Source: Artemisia argyi
Taxonomy: Eukaryota; Streptophyta; Magnoliopsida; Asterales; Asteraceae
Reading direction: 5' to 3'
Assembly: GCA_030686995.1 (NCBI GenBank)
Contig: CM060692.1
Span: forward strand, 15,109,465-15,173,464
Length of the DNA stretch: 64,000 bases
How positions within the stretch are numbered: the stretch's first letter is position 1; each line of letters begins with the position of its first letter. Below, piece by piece: positions 1-10,464 of the stretch. The position numbers and the translations under genes are program-made. Under the pieces are notes generated by a model. That model saw only the letters and a program-made list of their open reading frames with translations, was not told where the DNA came from and searched no databases.

Positions 1-255
1 TACTATGGATATTACCCGATCCGTGAACACCCCTAACTCAAACTATACGTTATTCACACATTAAAAGGAGCACCCGTTAGCAAATCCTAAAGTTTAATGA
101 TAACACAAAAGAAACATCATTAAAGAAATTGGCCAAAACCACGTACATTTTCTTGTTTATATTTTTAAGAATGTTTGTGTCTTTGCCTTTTTTGGTAAAC
201 AAAAATATCTATGTTTAACAGTGAAAGTGGTGAACTGAAAGAGATCTTAAATTAA

Positions 256-922
256 GGCCATGTTTGGTTTGTTGCTAGGAATGACAATGGGTATCGGATT
301 AAATATGGAGTAGAATGACATTGGATATGAAAACGTGTATGATTATGATTGTTTATGTTTAGATGATAAAATATGGTATGAAAAAGTGTATAGATATTTG
401 AGTTTTGTAATGAAAAAAAGAGGGATTCACAGGAATGGATTTCATATACACCAAATTGGTGTGTAATGAATCTATTACTATGACTAGAACGGTACCCGCA
501 CAATGCGGCGGCGGGTACCTGTGACTATATTTTGCGTTATTCGGTTATTCGGTTACACATTTAGTTGTCTTTATGCTTTATAAGTAAAAATGATAGAGAT
601 GGTTAAGCTAAATAATTTTAGTTTAAACAATCAACCTGCTTACTAACAAACTTCCTAACTAAATTGTTTCTAACAAACTTTCTAACCAACTTGCTTCCTA
701 ACAAACTTCATAACCAACCTGCTTCCTAAACAATTAATTTTGAAATATTTTCATAATAAGAAAGTAAAAGTCTAAATTTTAAGCATTTCTAATTATAAAA
801 TAGTCTCAAATGCATTATATAGTAGTATAGATATACCCACTTTATTACTGAGCCACAAAACAAACACCATTAATGACTTTTAAAGTCATGGTCTCATTTC
901 TATAGTATGTAACCAAACGGCC
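256..922. mobile_element. Possible MITE-like element with GGCC..TTTGGTT ends
   Basis: The left end reads GGCCATGTTTGGTTT and the right end, read on the other strand, reads GGGCCGTTTGGTT, so the two termini resemble each other as inverted repeats. Ends of this type are common in plant PIF/Harbinger and hAT MITEs. No clean target duplication is visible. The interior is non-coding and contains a degenerate CTTCCTAACAAACTT repeat at about 625-735. The superfamily is an inference from the ends only. Confidence 0.3.
491..519. other. GC-rich perfect hairpin in AT-rich DNA
   Basis: GGTACCCGC at 491-499 is the exact reverse complement of GCGGGTACC at 511-519, with an 11-base loop. The surrounding DNA is strongly AT-rich. 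GC-rich hairpins of this kind occur just before the 3' ends of plant Helitrons, so it may be an old Helitron terminus, but no CTRR end follows clearly. Confidence 0.5.
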
Positions 923-1051
923 CGTGACACTTCTATTCTACTGTAGAGATTGATAAGATATTATTAAATAACATGGCCAATTGACATCTACATGCATGTC
1001 GACGTTCATGCACAATTTAACATTGTCTATCACCCTCTTGCACCTATATGG

Positions 1052-1063
1052 CTATATATAAAC
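1052..1063 (+). promoter_or_regulatory. TATA box of the proline-rich protein gene
   Basis: CTATATATAAAC lies about 75 bases before the start codon at 1137, which leaves a 5' leader of roughly 45 nt. A CATGCATG element lies upstream at about 990. Confidence 0.7.
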
Positions 1064-1136
1064 CCTTGAAACCCCTTATTCCATATTCACTCTTCAACTA
1101 GTCATAAGAAGCTAATTTTAAGTTTCTCACTTAGAG

Positions 1137-1688
1137 ATGGTTTCAAAGAGCAATGCTTCACTAGCTTTCTTTCTAGCTCTCAATCTTCTTTTTTTTGCCA
1201 CAGTTAGTGGCTGTACATGTGAAACTCCTACGATCCCCAAGCCAAAACCCAAACCTACACCAAAACCAACACCAACAACACCAACACCGAAACCAACGCC
1301 AACACCGAAACCAACACCACCAACACCAAAACCAACACCAACACCGAAACCAACGCCAACACCGAAACCAACACCACCAACACCAAAACCAACACCAACA
1401 CCGAAACCAACACCAAAGCCAGGTATGGCTACTTGCCCTAAAGACATCTTGAAACTAGGGGTGTGTGCAAAGTTGCTTGGTGGGTTGGTTGGAGTCGTAG
1501 TTGGTTCTCCACCTGTTAAGCCATGTTGCACCCTTATCCAAGGCCTTGCTGACACTGAAGCCGCAATTTGCCTATGCACAGCCATTAAAGCTAATGTTTT
1601 GGGGATCAACCTTAACGTGCCTGTCTCTCTTAGCTTGCTTCTTAATGTCTGTGGTAAGAAAGTCCCAAATGGCTTTAAGTGTGCCTAA
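1137..1688 (+). CDS. Hybrid proline-rich protein with 8-cysteine (LTP-like) domain
   Basis: This 183-residue single-exon protein is a cell-wall hybrid proline-rich protein of the DC2.15/pEARLI1-like group. Residues 1-25 form a secretory signal peptide with a hydrophobic core. Residues about 32-96 are a [15 protein letters not shown] proline/threonine repeat, and residues about 99-183 are the eight-cysteine domain. The cysteine order C, C, CC, CLC, C, C is complete, and the domain includes the motifs [11 protein letters not shown] and KPCC. Such proteins are secreted and act at the wall or plasma-membrane interface, often under stress or development control; the exact role here is unknown. The start is the first ATG after the TATA box, and the signal peptide follows directly. 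The open frame on the opposite strand (1127-1609) is a shadow of the repeat. Confidence 0.93.
   Translation: MVSKSNASLAFFLALNLLFFATVSGCTCETPTIPKPKPKPTPKPTPTTPTPKPTPTPKPTPPTPKPTPTPKPTPTPKPTPPTPKPTPTPKPTPKPGMATCPKDILKLGVCAKLLGGLVGVVVGSPPVKPCCTLIQGLADTEAAICLCTAIKANVLGINLNVPVSLSLLLNVCGKKVPNGFKCA
1286..1399 (+). repeat. Two perfect 57-bp tandem units in the proline-rich region
   Basis: The 57-bp unit at 1286-1342 is repeated without a visible change at 1343-1399, and a partial third unit follows. The duplication keeps the reading frame and adds 19 residues of Pro/Thr/Lys repeat to the hybrid proline-rich protein. Confidence 0.8.
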
Positions 1689-1874
1689 GTTAATCAAGAT
1701 ATGTGGTTCTCTTGATTTTGTTAAGTTATCGATCTTCTGATCTTATTACGTACGTATAGTAAGAGCTTAGATGTAAAGGCTCTCGTGGTTACATTTCGTT
1801 TATGTGCTTTCTGTTATTGATATCATGATTAGATCGAAAGGAATCATGTTCTATATTTGTAACAGTTTGTGGAA

Positions 1875-1880
1875 AATAAA
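1875..1880 (+). terminator. Poly(A) signal AATAAA
   Basis: AATAAA lies 187 bases after the stop codon of the proline-rich protein gene, in a T-rich 3' UTR that contains TTGT-type upstream elements. This is a plausible near-upstream polyadenylation signal. Confidence 0.5.
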
Positions 1881-1899
1881 AGCAATTTTGTTTTAAATA

Positions 1900-2485
1900 T
1901 TCTAGAATTATTAGAACTTTAGAAAAATGTTACTGAGATCGGCCAACTACATTATTTCCTTTAAGCACATGCATGGCCAAGAAAACTCTACTGTGAATCG
2001 AAAGCAGCCTAGCCTACATAAATGGTAAGTGCATGAAAAGAAATGGTAGAGCAACGTACGTAGTTACATGGTTTGATTTAGAAATGGTAGATCAACGTAG
2101 TTACATGGTTTGATTTATTAATATGCAAAGAGTACTATATAACTTTTTAAAAATCAAACTTTAACTTTAAATATATATTTTTTTGGTATTATATAATATT
2201 TTATGAAAATTATACCAAATTAATATACATTTAAAACATAATTCATTTATATATTTTGCATCAAGTATTTGAAAAGGAGGGAGTAGATTATTTTCTCACT
2301 GATTCTAGAAGGAAGAAGATTAATGTAATGTAGCCTTGCTGGTGAAAATAATCTAAAAAAAAAATGTAAAGACAAAAACAAACACTGTCATATAAACAAC
2401 CATAGGGTCCATTTCAAGTGGTCTGCTCGTACGGATTTGATGGAAACTCAAAAAAGTACATATCCCCGACAATGTTGACGCAAAA

Positions 2486-2517
<32 letters not shown>

Positions 2518-2808
2518 CAAAAAAAATTAACTAGGTGAACTGGGTCATATTTATTCAACGGGTCGGTGAACTGGGTCACTCAAAACTTGGTGAAAAAGTA
2601 GGTTGTGTCCAACAGGTTTTTGGCAAAAATAGAGACTTGTTATGGATAAATACATTTGGATGTCTAATTATAAGATATGCATCATTTAGTTTAAGCTTTA
2701 TCTCGTTGTATGATCTACTGGTTCAATTGCTTTAATCATACTTTCATTCTTTCATGTTCACAACACGTTATCAACATGTACTATCAAGTTCTTTTGATAG
2801 ATTGAAAA
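1900..2808. other. AT-rich intergenic DNA with small repeats
   Basis: No gene is seen here. A 41-bp segment containing ACATGGTTTGATTTA is tandemly duplicated at about 2040-2117, and a (TAAA)n microsatellite lies at 2487-2516. The small open frame at 2535-2735 has no recognisable domain. Confidence 0.6.
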
Positions 2809-2810
2809 TA

Positions 2811-3301
2811 CAGTAAAACCTCTGTAAATTAACAGTGATGAGACCGATATATTTTATTAATTTTGCGAAATATTATTATATCGATAAATTAATAATTTTT
2901 TTTTTAATTTAAAGAGGTTTTACGTTAGCTTTTAAATTTCCAAGTCCAATATGCTAGTTACAATTTATACTAGTTAGAGATAAAAAATAAAATAAAATAG
3001 ATAAATAAGTTCCAATTAACAATTTATGAATTCTAACGCATTGAAAAAATTAAATAATGTATACTAATGAATGTTACGAGGTTCAATGCATTGAAAAAAT
3101 TGTGAAATTTTTTAGTAATTATTAATTTATAGTTTCGTTAGGACCAATATATATATACACCGGTGTTTCAAAAAAATTATTATCTTATTATTTTATCGAT
3201 TTGGGTCCAAATTTGTACTGGTCCCAAGTTGGGACGGGACAAATTATTAATTTTATCGAATTTATTTATTTATCGAGTATTAATTTATAAAGTTTTTACT
3301 G
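2811..3301. mobile_element. Emigrant-like MITE (Tc1/mariner, pogo-derived)
   Basis: The element starts with CAGTAAAACCTCTGTAAATT and ends with the inverted counterpart TTTATAAAGTTTTTACTG, flanked by TA on both sides (2809-2810 and 3302-3303). These ends match the Emigrant/Lemi1 family known in eudicots, which duplicates TA. It is 491 bp and non-coding, with internal inverted stretches such as TTAATTTAT and ATCGATAAATTAAT. It would be mobilised by a pogo-like transposase supplied elsewhere. Confidence 0.75.
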
Positions 3302-3566
3302 TAGTGATTACTAACAAGTAGAATTAACAAAGAGACAGTGATTCGTAGTTGGAAGTGAAATGATTTGTTATTCACAGTGATTAAGTGTTGACAGAGTAAA
3401 GAGAGAATGATAACATCTAAAACTGACTTATATTACATTACATGAGTGTTCTATTTAGAATATGGGGAATCATAACGCCTTCAAGGCGTTAATCTGATGT
3501 GTCAAACAAGAAACGCACGTTATAGCGTTAGAACCATTTCCAAGTTGTAGGCGTTGATGCAGCGTT

Positions 3567-4371
3567 TGTTGGAATTATTATATCATGACATTCATATAAA
3601 TAAACCAAGTACATCAAAGTGAGCATATAGCGGAAGCAATTATAACAAGACCATAATATGTAATTAATTAATCAAAACATAAATAGTAAACGTACCTTTA
3701 TAATTCTAGCCCGAACAAGAATCAAAGCAATCTTCCGGAACCAAGAACCTTAATTAAGGTTTATAAGGATTATAAGAATTACCCCTTACCTTTTTGTAAT
3801 TCAATCCAATAAACAATCAATAGTGTGATTGTATCACGTTCTTGTACACACGTACTATATCGTATTAAAGTTATGCTAGTAATTAAATCACAAAACTTAA
3901 ACCAAGACAATATTAGTTTAATAAAAATCGATTATCCCTTGGAGAGGGCATGGATTGATCGATCAAAGGAAAAGAACAAGAGAGAAAAGATTTTAGGTTT
4001 TTGTGTGTGTGCACAAGAGTCACAAAAACCTAAACCTTTGATGTGTATATATACTAGAAGAAACTTAGAGCTCAAGTTTTGTGTGGGTTGGGTAAACCCA
4101 TTACAAACCGATCGGCCCTCAATAGAATGAGGGGATCCGGAACCTTCTTGACATCTAATTTCATTCTAGTCCTTGTTCTTTTAATTTAACGTCCATTAGT
4201 CATATATCTCAAATACTAATAAACGTTTATATGTTTTGTGATAATTAATAAATGAATACAACATTTATATTCAAGTATTAATCTTTAATACTCATACGTA
4301 AAATGTGCAATCCCGTGATCTCGAGTTCGATCCTAACATACGACTACTAAAATAATGTCCATATTCTAACA
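3567..4371 (-). repeat. LARD1 3' LTR
   Basis: This 805-bp LTR has TG/CA ends. It contains the palindromic TATATATA near 4046-4053, a candidate promoter. The open frame at 3825-4130 is simply LTR sequence and recurs in the other LTR at 17401-17706. Confidence 0.9.
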
Positions 4372-4382
4372 GCTCCCACTTG
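4372..4382 (-). other. LARD1 polypurine tract
   Basis: GCTCCCACTT follows the LTR on the plus strand. Read in the element's sense it is AAGTGGGAGC directly before the 3' LTR. LARD2 has the equivalent GAGTGGGAGC at 34574-34583. It would prime plus-strand DNA synthesis. Confidence 0.7.
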
Positions 4383-6143
4383 GACATATTTTAATAGTGT
4401 AATCACATCGGTTAGCGTCTAGCAACACTTCGATGCCTCTAGTACAATCTCGAGTAAGGCTCCTAGAAAAACCTTTTAATGATTTCTCATTATTATTATC
4501 CTTTTGTTTCTAATACCACGTTAATAAGGATATGGATTAAAATCATTCCTTAATTAACCATTCTGTTTCTCGTTGTTTATGATTGATCAAGATTACCAAA
4601 TCTTCTGAACATATTCAGGTGAGATATTGGGTGCGGCCGCACATGCATCTTACCAATCCTACGAGGGGCCCAGCAGTATTAAACTCCAAAAATAAATTTG
4701 AAGGAACAAATTCTATCTTGAATACAAGCAAAACCCACAAACTTTGTAACATTTCCGAAAACAACCCTTATGACTACCAGTTACGTATAGCGTTAAGTTG
4801 TTCCACAAAAATGTACTACATTCATGACACTTATCTTGCATCTCAAGTCTAAGGATAACTTCTCATGATTTACTCAATAACAAAATCCATAAAGTAACAT
4901 CATGTAGTTGGGATAAGTCCTATATTCAGTATCATCGAATATCATCTGAAATGGCATGACTACGCATCAATATACTTTAAGTATATTATACCAACCTTCA
5001 GATTTGTCTTAATTTAATAATATTCCCATATTATTAACTGACAACGGACAATTTAAAAATAACCTTTATTCATGGATTTAAACATACAAATATAGGATAC
5101 AATATATTATAAATTAAACATACCATGTATTTAAATTTATTATAATAATTGTTTAACATCACTTATCCAAATACTAAGTAGATCAATGCATGATAACTCT
5201 TGTTGATGAATTATGTCTCAAGCAATGACATTCATACTTGTTGACAAGACATAAATCATCCAACTTTGATCTATCGGAATTTTAATAATACTTATTTCAA
5301 GAATTCAACTATGGAAATTCTTATATGTGCATAGTCAACTATTTTGATAATGCCATATTTCATAAAAATGTGAGACATCCTTAACCACCAATTTATGATA
5401 ATTAAACTTCCAAACATTTTAAAGTTTAAAGTATTCTTATTCTTTTAATGTATAATGCAACTATGCTTTTAGTAAGCATAACTAGTACATATAGTCAAAG
5501 ATGAAATCCTTACCATGACTAGTATTGAGTGTCATCTCAATTTCATTAGCATCATTGTATGCAACAACAATATGCTATTAAAACTTTCCGTAAACCATAA
5601 TATCTATTGTGTAATGTTTGATGCCTTTCAAACTTTCAAGTTTGTTGGCTATGACAATTTTCACAACAATTGAAAAATTGTTCATCTATAGAATTTGGAA
5701 GCTGTTCCTGATTTAGGATGTGATTCCATAATCAAACATACTCTTTTAGAATATTACACAAGTTATCTAATAACTTTTAATTAGATATTAATATTGCTAA
5801 ATCATCTTGTAATCAAGCATGGTACAACAAAACATGATGTTCATGAAACTCTTTGAGTCATACTTAGATTTTATTCATGTAACACATATCCATTTAGACT
5901 TTCTAAATGATATATCATGTTATATTAGATTCATTTACCGCACATGTTTCAACAATAAACATTGATTCCAAGGTTATTTGTCTTATTTCCTAAATCTTAC
6001 AAGTAAAATTTCATTCCATTCTAAGACTTAACATTTACTTATATGGAATATTACTTTTCATATGTTCTACAACATATATGATTTAAGAAATTAAACATAA
6101 TACTCCCACTAGCTTTTAGGAATACTTAGAAATTATCTTATTA
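4383..6143 (-). other. LARD1 internal domain, 3' part (non-coding)
   Basis: This AT-rich sequence is alignable by eye with the 3' internal part of LARD2 (about 32,760-34,570) in opposite orientation. Frames are short and not conserved between copies. No protein domain is seen. Confidence 0.75.
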
Positions 6144-6184
6144 TCTAATATATTTAAAACCCAGTTTTTCCGTTTTGCCAAAAG

Positions 6185-6312
6185 CGGTCTCCTATTGGTT
6201 AAAGGTCCGTAAGACACTGTTGCGTCAACTGTTCATCCGTTTTCCCCACGGTCTCCTATTGGTTAAAGGTCCGTAAGACACTGTTGCATCAACTGTTCAT
6301 CCGTTTTCCCCA
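6185..6312 (+). repeat. 64-bp tandem repeat at the Helitron 5' end
   Basis: A 64-bp unit beginning CGGTCTCCTATTGGTTAAAG occurs twice in tandem (6185-6248 and 6249-6312) with one G/A difference, just inside the Helitron's left terminus. Confidence 0.8.
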
Positions 6313-8100
6313 TTAATAACTCATACCGAGTATTCCAGAACCCTCTCCTAAGCTCATTATCCCACCCAAACACACCTATACTTCCCCCAAAATCTAACAA
6401 CATCTACAAACAAAACCCTAAACACAAAATGAAAATACAAAATCCAAATTCACGGCGAGGTGTATCCGGCCAGATCCGGTAGTATCTGGCTCTGCAACAC
6501 TCACGACATCACATCTACTTTTAACACCGGCAAAAATAACCCTGAACTCGCGCTCACCAAAACCCTTCATCTAAACATCCAGCTTAAATTCCACTTTCCG
6601 GCGAGCCATGTCCGGTCAGATCCGGTGATTGGAAGCCTGTGTTCGAGATATTCGGTTTGTGTTTTATTTTGTTGATTTAGTGTGAGGGTTTATTTTAAAT
6701 GATGATTAGAGGTTTATATAATAATTGAGTAGAGCTTATTATAAATGGGTAGAGCTTATTATAATGAGTTGGGCAAATTTGTTACGGTTTTAAGGGGTGT
6801 TTGGTTAGCTTATTTTTTAGGCTTATGAGTTTAATTAAAACAAACATCCTCGATCAATTATAATACTTATTTTGCATTTGAACTTCTATCTCAATTGATT
6901 AGGGTTTTTGTTTGTAATTTAATTATTATCAGGTTTAATTTGAAGCTAATGTTGTTGCTGTTTGTTTCGTAGGTAGGAAAAAAGATGATATGATAATGAA
7001 TCAATGAGGAGTTGGTAATAAGTTACTACACTAGATAATAGTAGTAATATTTCACTGAGGTAAAATTTACAGCTTTTTTATATTGCGCGAATATATTGTG
7101 TCTTTGATTATAATTAGTTTGATTGATATGATTTAGATTTGAGATGGTTGTTATCGTTTAGAATTCTATTACAAAGTAGTTAAGTTTTTTATTTTGTTAA
7201 AATGTATCGTCTTACACTAAAACAAAATAAAAAACTGGATAGATTATTTGGCGATGCTGCCAAGTTATCGGATATATGAGTGGTTAAAAATGTAACCAAT
7301 CATCACTTGATACATTATTTTCGTTATCACCTTCATGGGTAAGCTGTGTTTTTAACTTTGTTTTCTTTGGACTATCCAAGGCCTTCGTTTGTTTATGGCA
7401 AATTATATGTGATTTAAGTTGTTCATGAAGTTTAGACAAGTCATGGAATATATAAGTGGTTGTAGATGAATATATGAATCTGATGTTATGCAAATACAAT
7501 AGATTATCAGTTGACTATAAAGGGGAAAAATTGTTGGCAGGTCAGAATTGTGGAGCGGCTCGGGCGTAAGTCGTGCAAGCATGTTGAGATTATTTCACCA
7601 GCGCAAAAGAAACAGCCGGCGAAGAAGCAAAGAGAAAAGAAAACCAAAGTAACTTCTAAAACTATAATTGCTTTAAGATTATTTGACATTAATAAACATT
7701 ATAAAGTTTGGAAGGAGTTGATTCAATATTAATGTATCTTAATGGTCTGTTATGTCTGCTGATTGAATCAGGTAGCCAGACAGACAACGACTGCCGTCGA
7801 CTGTGGACACCTACTAATATTTGGAATGAACACAACTAATGTACAAAGCTACCCTTTTAGAAGATGCGGTTTATCAAATTAAGTTATCGATAGCCAATTT
7901 GACATCGTATTCCGAAGTAAGTTAGTCAATGTATTTTCTGTAGTTTATATGTGCTCAAATGGTACCTGACCTGTTTGAAGATGCCGGTGCTCAAACATGA
8001 TCCCGGTTATTTGAATGAATTGGTTAGTAAATCTCTGGTATCATTTTGTCTTTTCATTAAAAAGTTTATTTACGCATTATATCTGAACATGATCCCGGTT
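6313..8100. other. Helitron filler with unidentified captured DNA
   Basis: No complete gene is seen. Small frames at 6460-6675 and 7511-7732 follow splice-acceptor-like TTGGCAG sequences and could be captured exons, but no family is recognised. A 60-bp segment at about 6796-6853 starting GGGGTGTTTGGTTAGCTTA and ending AAACAAACATCC looks like a tiny hAT-type MITE. Confidence 0.45.
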
Positions 8101-8107
8101 TTTGCAG

Positions 8108-8180
8108 CCTTAAATAATTGTGATGATGTATTACCCATATACGTAGGGGACGACAGGACCGATGAAGAGTTGAAAAATGG
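8108..8180 (+). pseudogene. Trehalose-phosphate phosphatase exon fragment
   Basis: After the acceptor TTTTTGCAG the sequence encodes DDVLPIYVGDDRTDEE, the signature region of the plant trehalose-6-phosphate phosphatase HAD-type domain (family motif GDDRTDEDAF). Only this short exon piece is recognisable; downstream the frame no longer matches the family. The retained intron boundary shows that genomic DNA was captured, as is usual for Helitrons. No function is expected. Confidence 0.6.
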
Positions 8181-8883
8181 CACCACCTGCTATCGTTTTG
8201 TTTACAGGCCTTGGATTTGGAAGGTTTTAGCCGGGTCCAGTACCCGATTTTTTTTCGTGTCTTTTGTATAAGGTACGTGTCTCGCATAACCGTGCCACCG
8301 AACTTCTGGCCAGTTATCTCTCTCACCTTAAAAAACCTCACCTGCCGACACCACCTCCATTTTTATCTGAGGCGTTTTGTTACACATCTTCATACACACA
8401 ATACATTAGCAAATTCAAATTGCACAGAATGTTTACATTTTGCTGTTGTGTTTTTGTAACAGCCGACAGGAAACTGGCTACAGCTCCCGTGAAAATATTG
8501 AATGCGTACATTCTGCGACCGAAGGTAAATTCAAATAAAACTCTGTTTGCGATTTGGTATTTATTTTCATAGTATGACTTATTGTTGCTACCTAATTCTA
8601 TTTGGGATGGTCAGTTTGATGTTTGCTTTTCTTTGATAACTTTGCAAAACCGCTATACAAGTTGATGTATATATAGAATGCTTGAGCTGAGTCATATATA
8701 GTGTACAATTAATGCTTTATATCACGGTTGCAATTTGCAAGGGAACGGTGTGATGTGCCCGACTGCATTCTTTGACCCAAGGTAAGCAGGGCTGTTACTA
8801 ACCTAACAGTGGTACTATTAACTATGACGAATTATTGGATGCTTATCTGTTCATGATTCCATTAATTTTTACTTAATTATTGG

Positions 8884-8886
<3 letters not shown>

Positions 8887-8918
<32 letters not shown>
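8887..8918 (+). repeat. Poly(T) tract of about 32
   Basis: This mononucleotide run lies in an intron-like stretch just before the captured CDPK exon. Its true length is uncertain because such tracts are poorly sequenced. Confidence 0.8.
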
Positions 8919-8919
<1 letters not shown>

Positions 8920-8929
8920 TGTGTGACAG

Positions 8930-9379
8930 GCGGATATTGATTACAGTGGTACTATTAACTATGACGAATTTGTAGCCGTCACGTTGAATTTTTCCAAAGT
9001 TGATAGGGAGGATCATTTATTTTCTGCTTTTTCATATTTGACAAAGATGGTAGTGGTTATATCACACACTATGAACTGCAACAAGCCTGCAACAACGAGT
9101 TTGCAGTTCACTATATCCATTTAGAAGAAATTATCAAAGAACCTGATCAGAAACATGTAAGTCTTTAGACATGTATAATTCACCATTTTTTTCTTCTTGA
9201 CTTTTTGATAACAGAGACTTTTAATACCTTAAATTTCTGATCTTTTTTAATTCCAGGATGGTGGTATAGATTACAGTCAGTTTGTTGCGATGATGCACAA
9301 GGGAACTGCTCATGTGGCAAGGAATCGGACCAAAAATAGCATTATCATTGGGTTCAAGGAACAGCTGCTTCCATTATGA
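8930..9379 (+). pseudogene. Calcium-dependent protein kinase C-terminal fragment
   Basis: Exon 8930-9156 encodes the EF-hand region of a CDPK, including [28 protein letters not shown] and [15 protein letters not shown]. After a GT-AG intron (9157-9256), exon 9257-9379 encodes DGGIDYSQFVAMMHKGT and a C-terminal tail ending in a stop. One T is missing at the SYFDKDG site near 9038, which breaks the frame. The kinase domain and the first EF-hand are absent. Carried inside the Helitron, it is a captured piece and not a working gene. A 27-bp stretch of the exon also occurs at 8806-8832. Confidence 0.8.
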
Positions 9380-9407
9380 TTTCAAGTATTCATATTTTAC
9401 AGCTACT

Positions 9408-9611
9408 ACTAACAATTAGGGCCGGATCAGTTGGAAAACTCCTTGCCTCTTAACTTAGAGGTCAAGGGTTCGATCCTCACTCCCTACAAAAGGCCGGAGG
9501 TCCTTTTCTATCTTAGATAGAACAGGAAGCAGCCTCTCTACCTTAGGTAGGGGTAAAGGCTATTTACATCTCAACCTCCCCCATACACCGTGGAAGACGG
9601 TATTGGGAGTT
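9408..9611 (+). mobile_element. tRNA-related SINE
   Basis: This element of about 204 bp has a canonical RNA polymerase III B box, GGTTCGATCC (9467-9476), and an A-box-like segment about 40 bases upstream. Its 3' part (GGTAAAGGCT..ACATCTCAACCTCCCCC..GTGGAAGACGG) resembles the conserved tail of Au-type plant SINEs. The flanks ATATTTTACAGCTACT (9392-9407) and ATATTTTACAACTACT (9612-9627) form a 16-bp target duplication with one change. It sits just after the stop codon of the captured CDPK fragment and was probably carried in with it or gained within the Helitron. Confidence 0.75.
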
Positions 9612-9787
9612 ATATTTTACAACTACTGTATTCTTTTTAAGTATACAAATCATGAGGATTAAACAAATATAAACATTTGTGATCTAAATCATCAAAAGAC
9701 ATATACATAGTTTTGTCTTTGAGTTTGATTTGGTTGATTTACCGGTGTCAAGACAATCCCGCGGCAACGCGCGGGCTACCACACTCG

Positions 9788-9960
9788 TTTCAATTATAAA
9801 TCAAAACATGAATTTAATAATTAAACATAAGAGTAATCTTCTAGATGCATGCATTTATCCATCCATGGATTATTGCACCATGTACACTTTCAAAGATTTA
9901 TTTGAATTCATAAACTCCTTTTGATTACTTATCGTCCTCGCTCAAGTACACTTTCTCAAG
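9788..9960 (-). other. LARD1 internal segment between Helitron and LINE
   Basis: This segment continues the LARD internal domain. CAATTATAAATCAAAACAT and GATGCATGCAT can be matched to LARD2 near 32,690-32,760. No gene is seen. Confidence 0.7.
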
Positions 9961-10464
9961 AAAGAGTTTTGATATTCCAATCGTTTCTAAAGCCAGCAGC
10001 CATCTCAACTTATAACCCTCGAAAACTCTCTGGCGACCAAAAGCGATCAAAACCTTCCTTACGATTCCCTTAATAATTGATCTAAAACCTATTAATTCTT
10101 ACTAATCGTGGGTCCTTGCTACCTTTGTTTAGTATATTATTATTTTGGTTTCCTTCTAATCGTGGGTCGGTGTCTTATCTTTGCTTTTGGTGTTTTTATT
10201 TGTGTTTGTTATATTACGATTGCAAGTTCTATTATTATAATATATAACCAATTACTAGAGCCTTCTGTTCCAGTTAGTATTGCATGATAAATTGATTTAT
10301 TTACGATCGTTACTATGGTAGCAGGTTAGGTTTTTGCTTGTGCGTATGTTTTAAACCCTAACAATTGGTTAGGGTTTACTTATTTTTTTGTTCATTGCTG
10401 CATGCTGGTTGCCTATCCTTGATCGTGTTTGATTGTGTTTGGTGCTTGTTAGTGGGTTCGAGAG

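Larger units (their letters stand above)
6144..9787 (+). mobile_element. Non-autonomous Helitron carrying host gene fragments
   Basis: The left end is TCTAATATATTTAAAACCC, a typical plant Helitron 5' end, preceded by A. The right end has the hairpin CCCGCG..CGCGGG (9758-9775) followed by CTACCACACTCG, with host T next; the terminal CTCG departs from the usual CTRR. No target duplication is present, as expected. The paralogous LARD2 copy (near 32,760) is uninterrupted at the matching point and acts as an empty site. No Rep/helicase is encoded. Inside lie a 64-bp tandem repeat, trehalose-phosphate phosphatase and CDPK gene pieces with their introns, and a SINE. Confidence 0.82.

Noticed and set aside
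1127..1609. Long Gly/Val/Phe-rich frame on the minus strand
   Set aside because: It is the complement of the proline-threonine repeat of the hybrid proline-rich protein gene and has no signal or domain of its own.
3825..4130. 101-codon frame repeated identically at 17401-17706
   Set aside because: Both copies lie in the LARD1 LTRs, so identity reflects LTR duplication, not selection on a protein.
6460..7732. Possible intact small genes in the Helitron
   Set aside because: The frames are short, have no recognised family and are not supported by promoter or splice structure beyond single acceptor-like sites.
9418..9490. Possible tRNA gene because of the B box
   Set aside because: The cloverleaf cannot be completed, and the target duplication with an Au-like tail shows a SINE.
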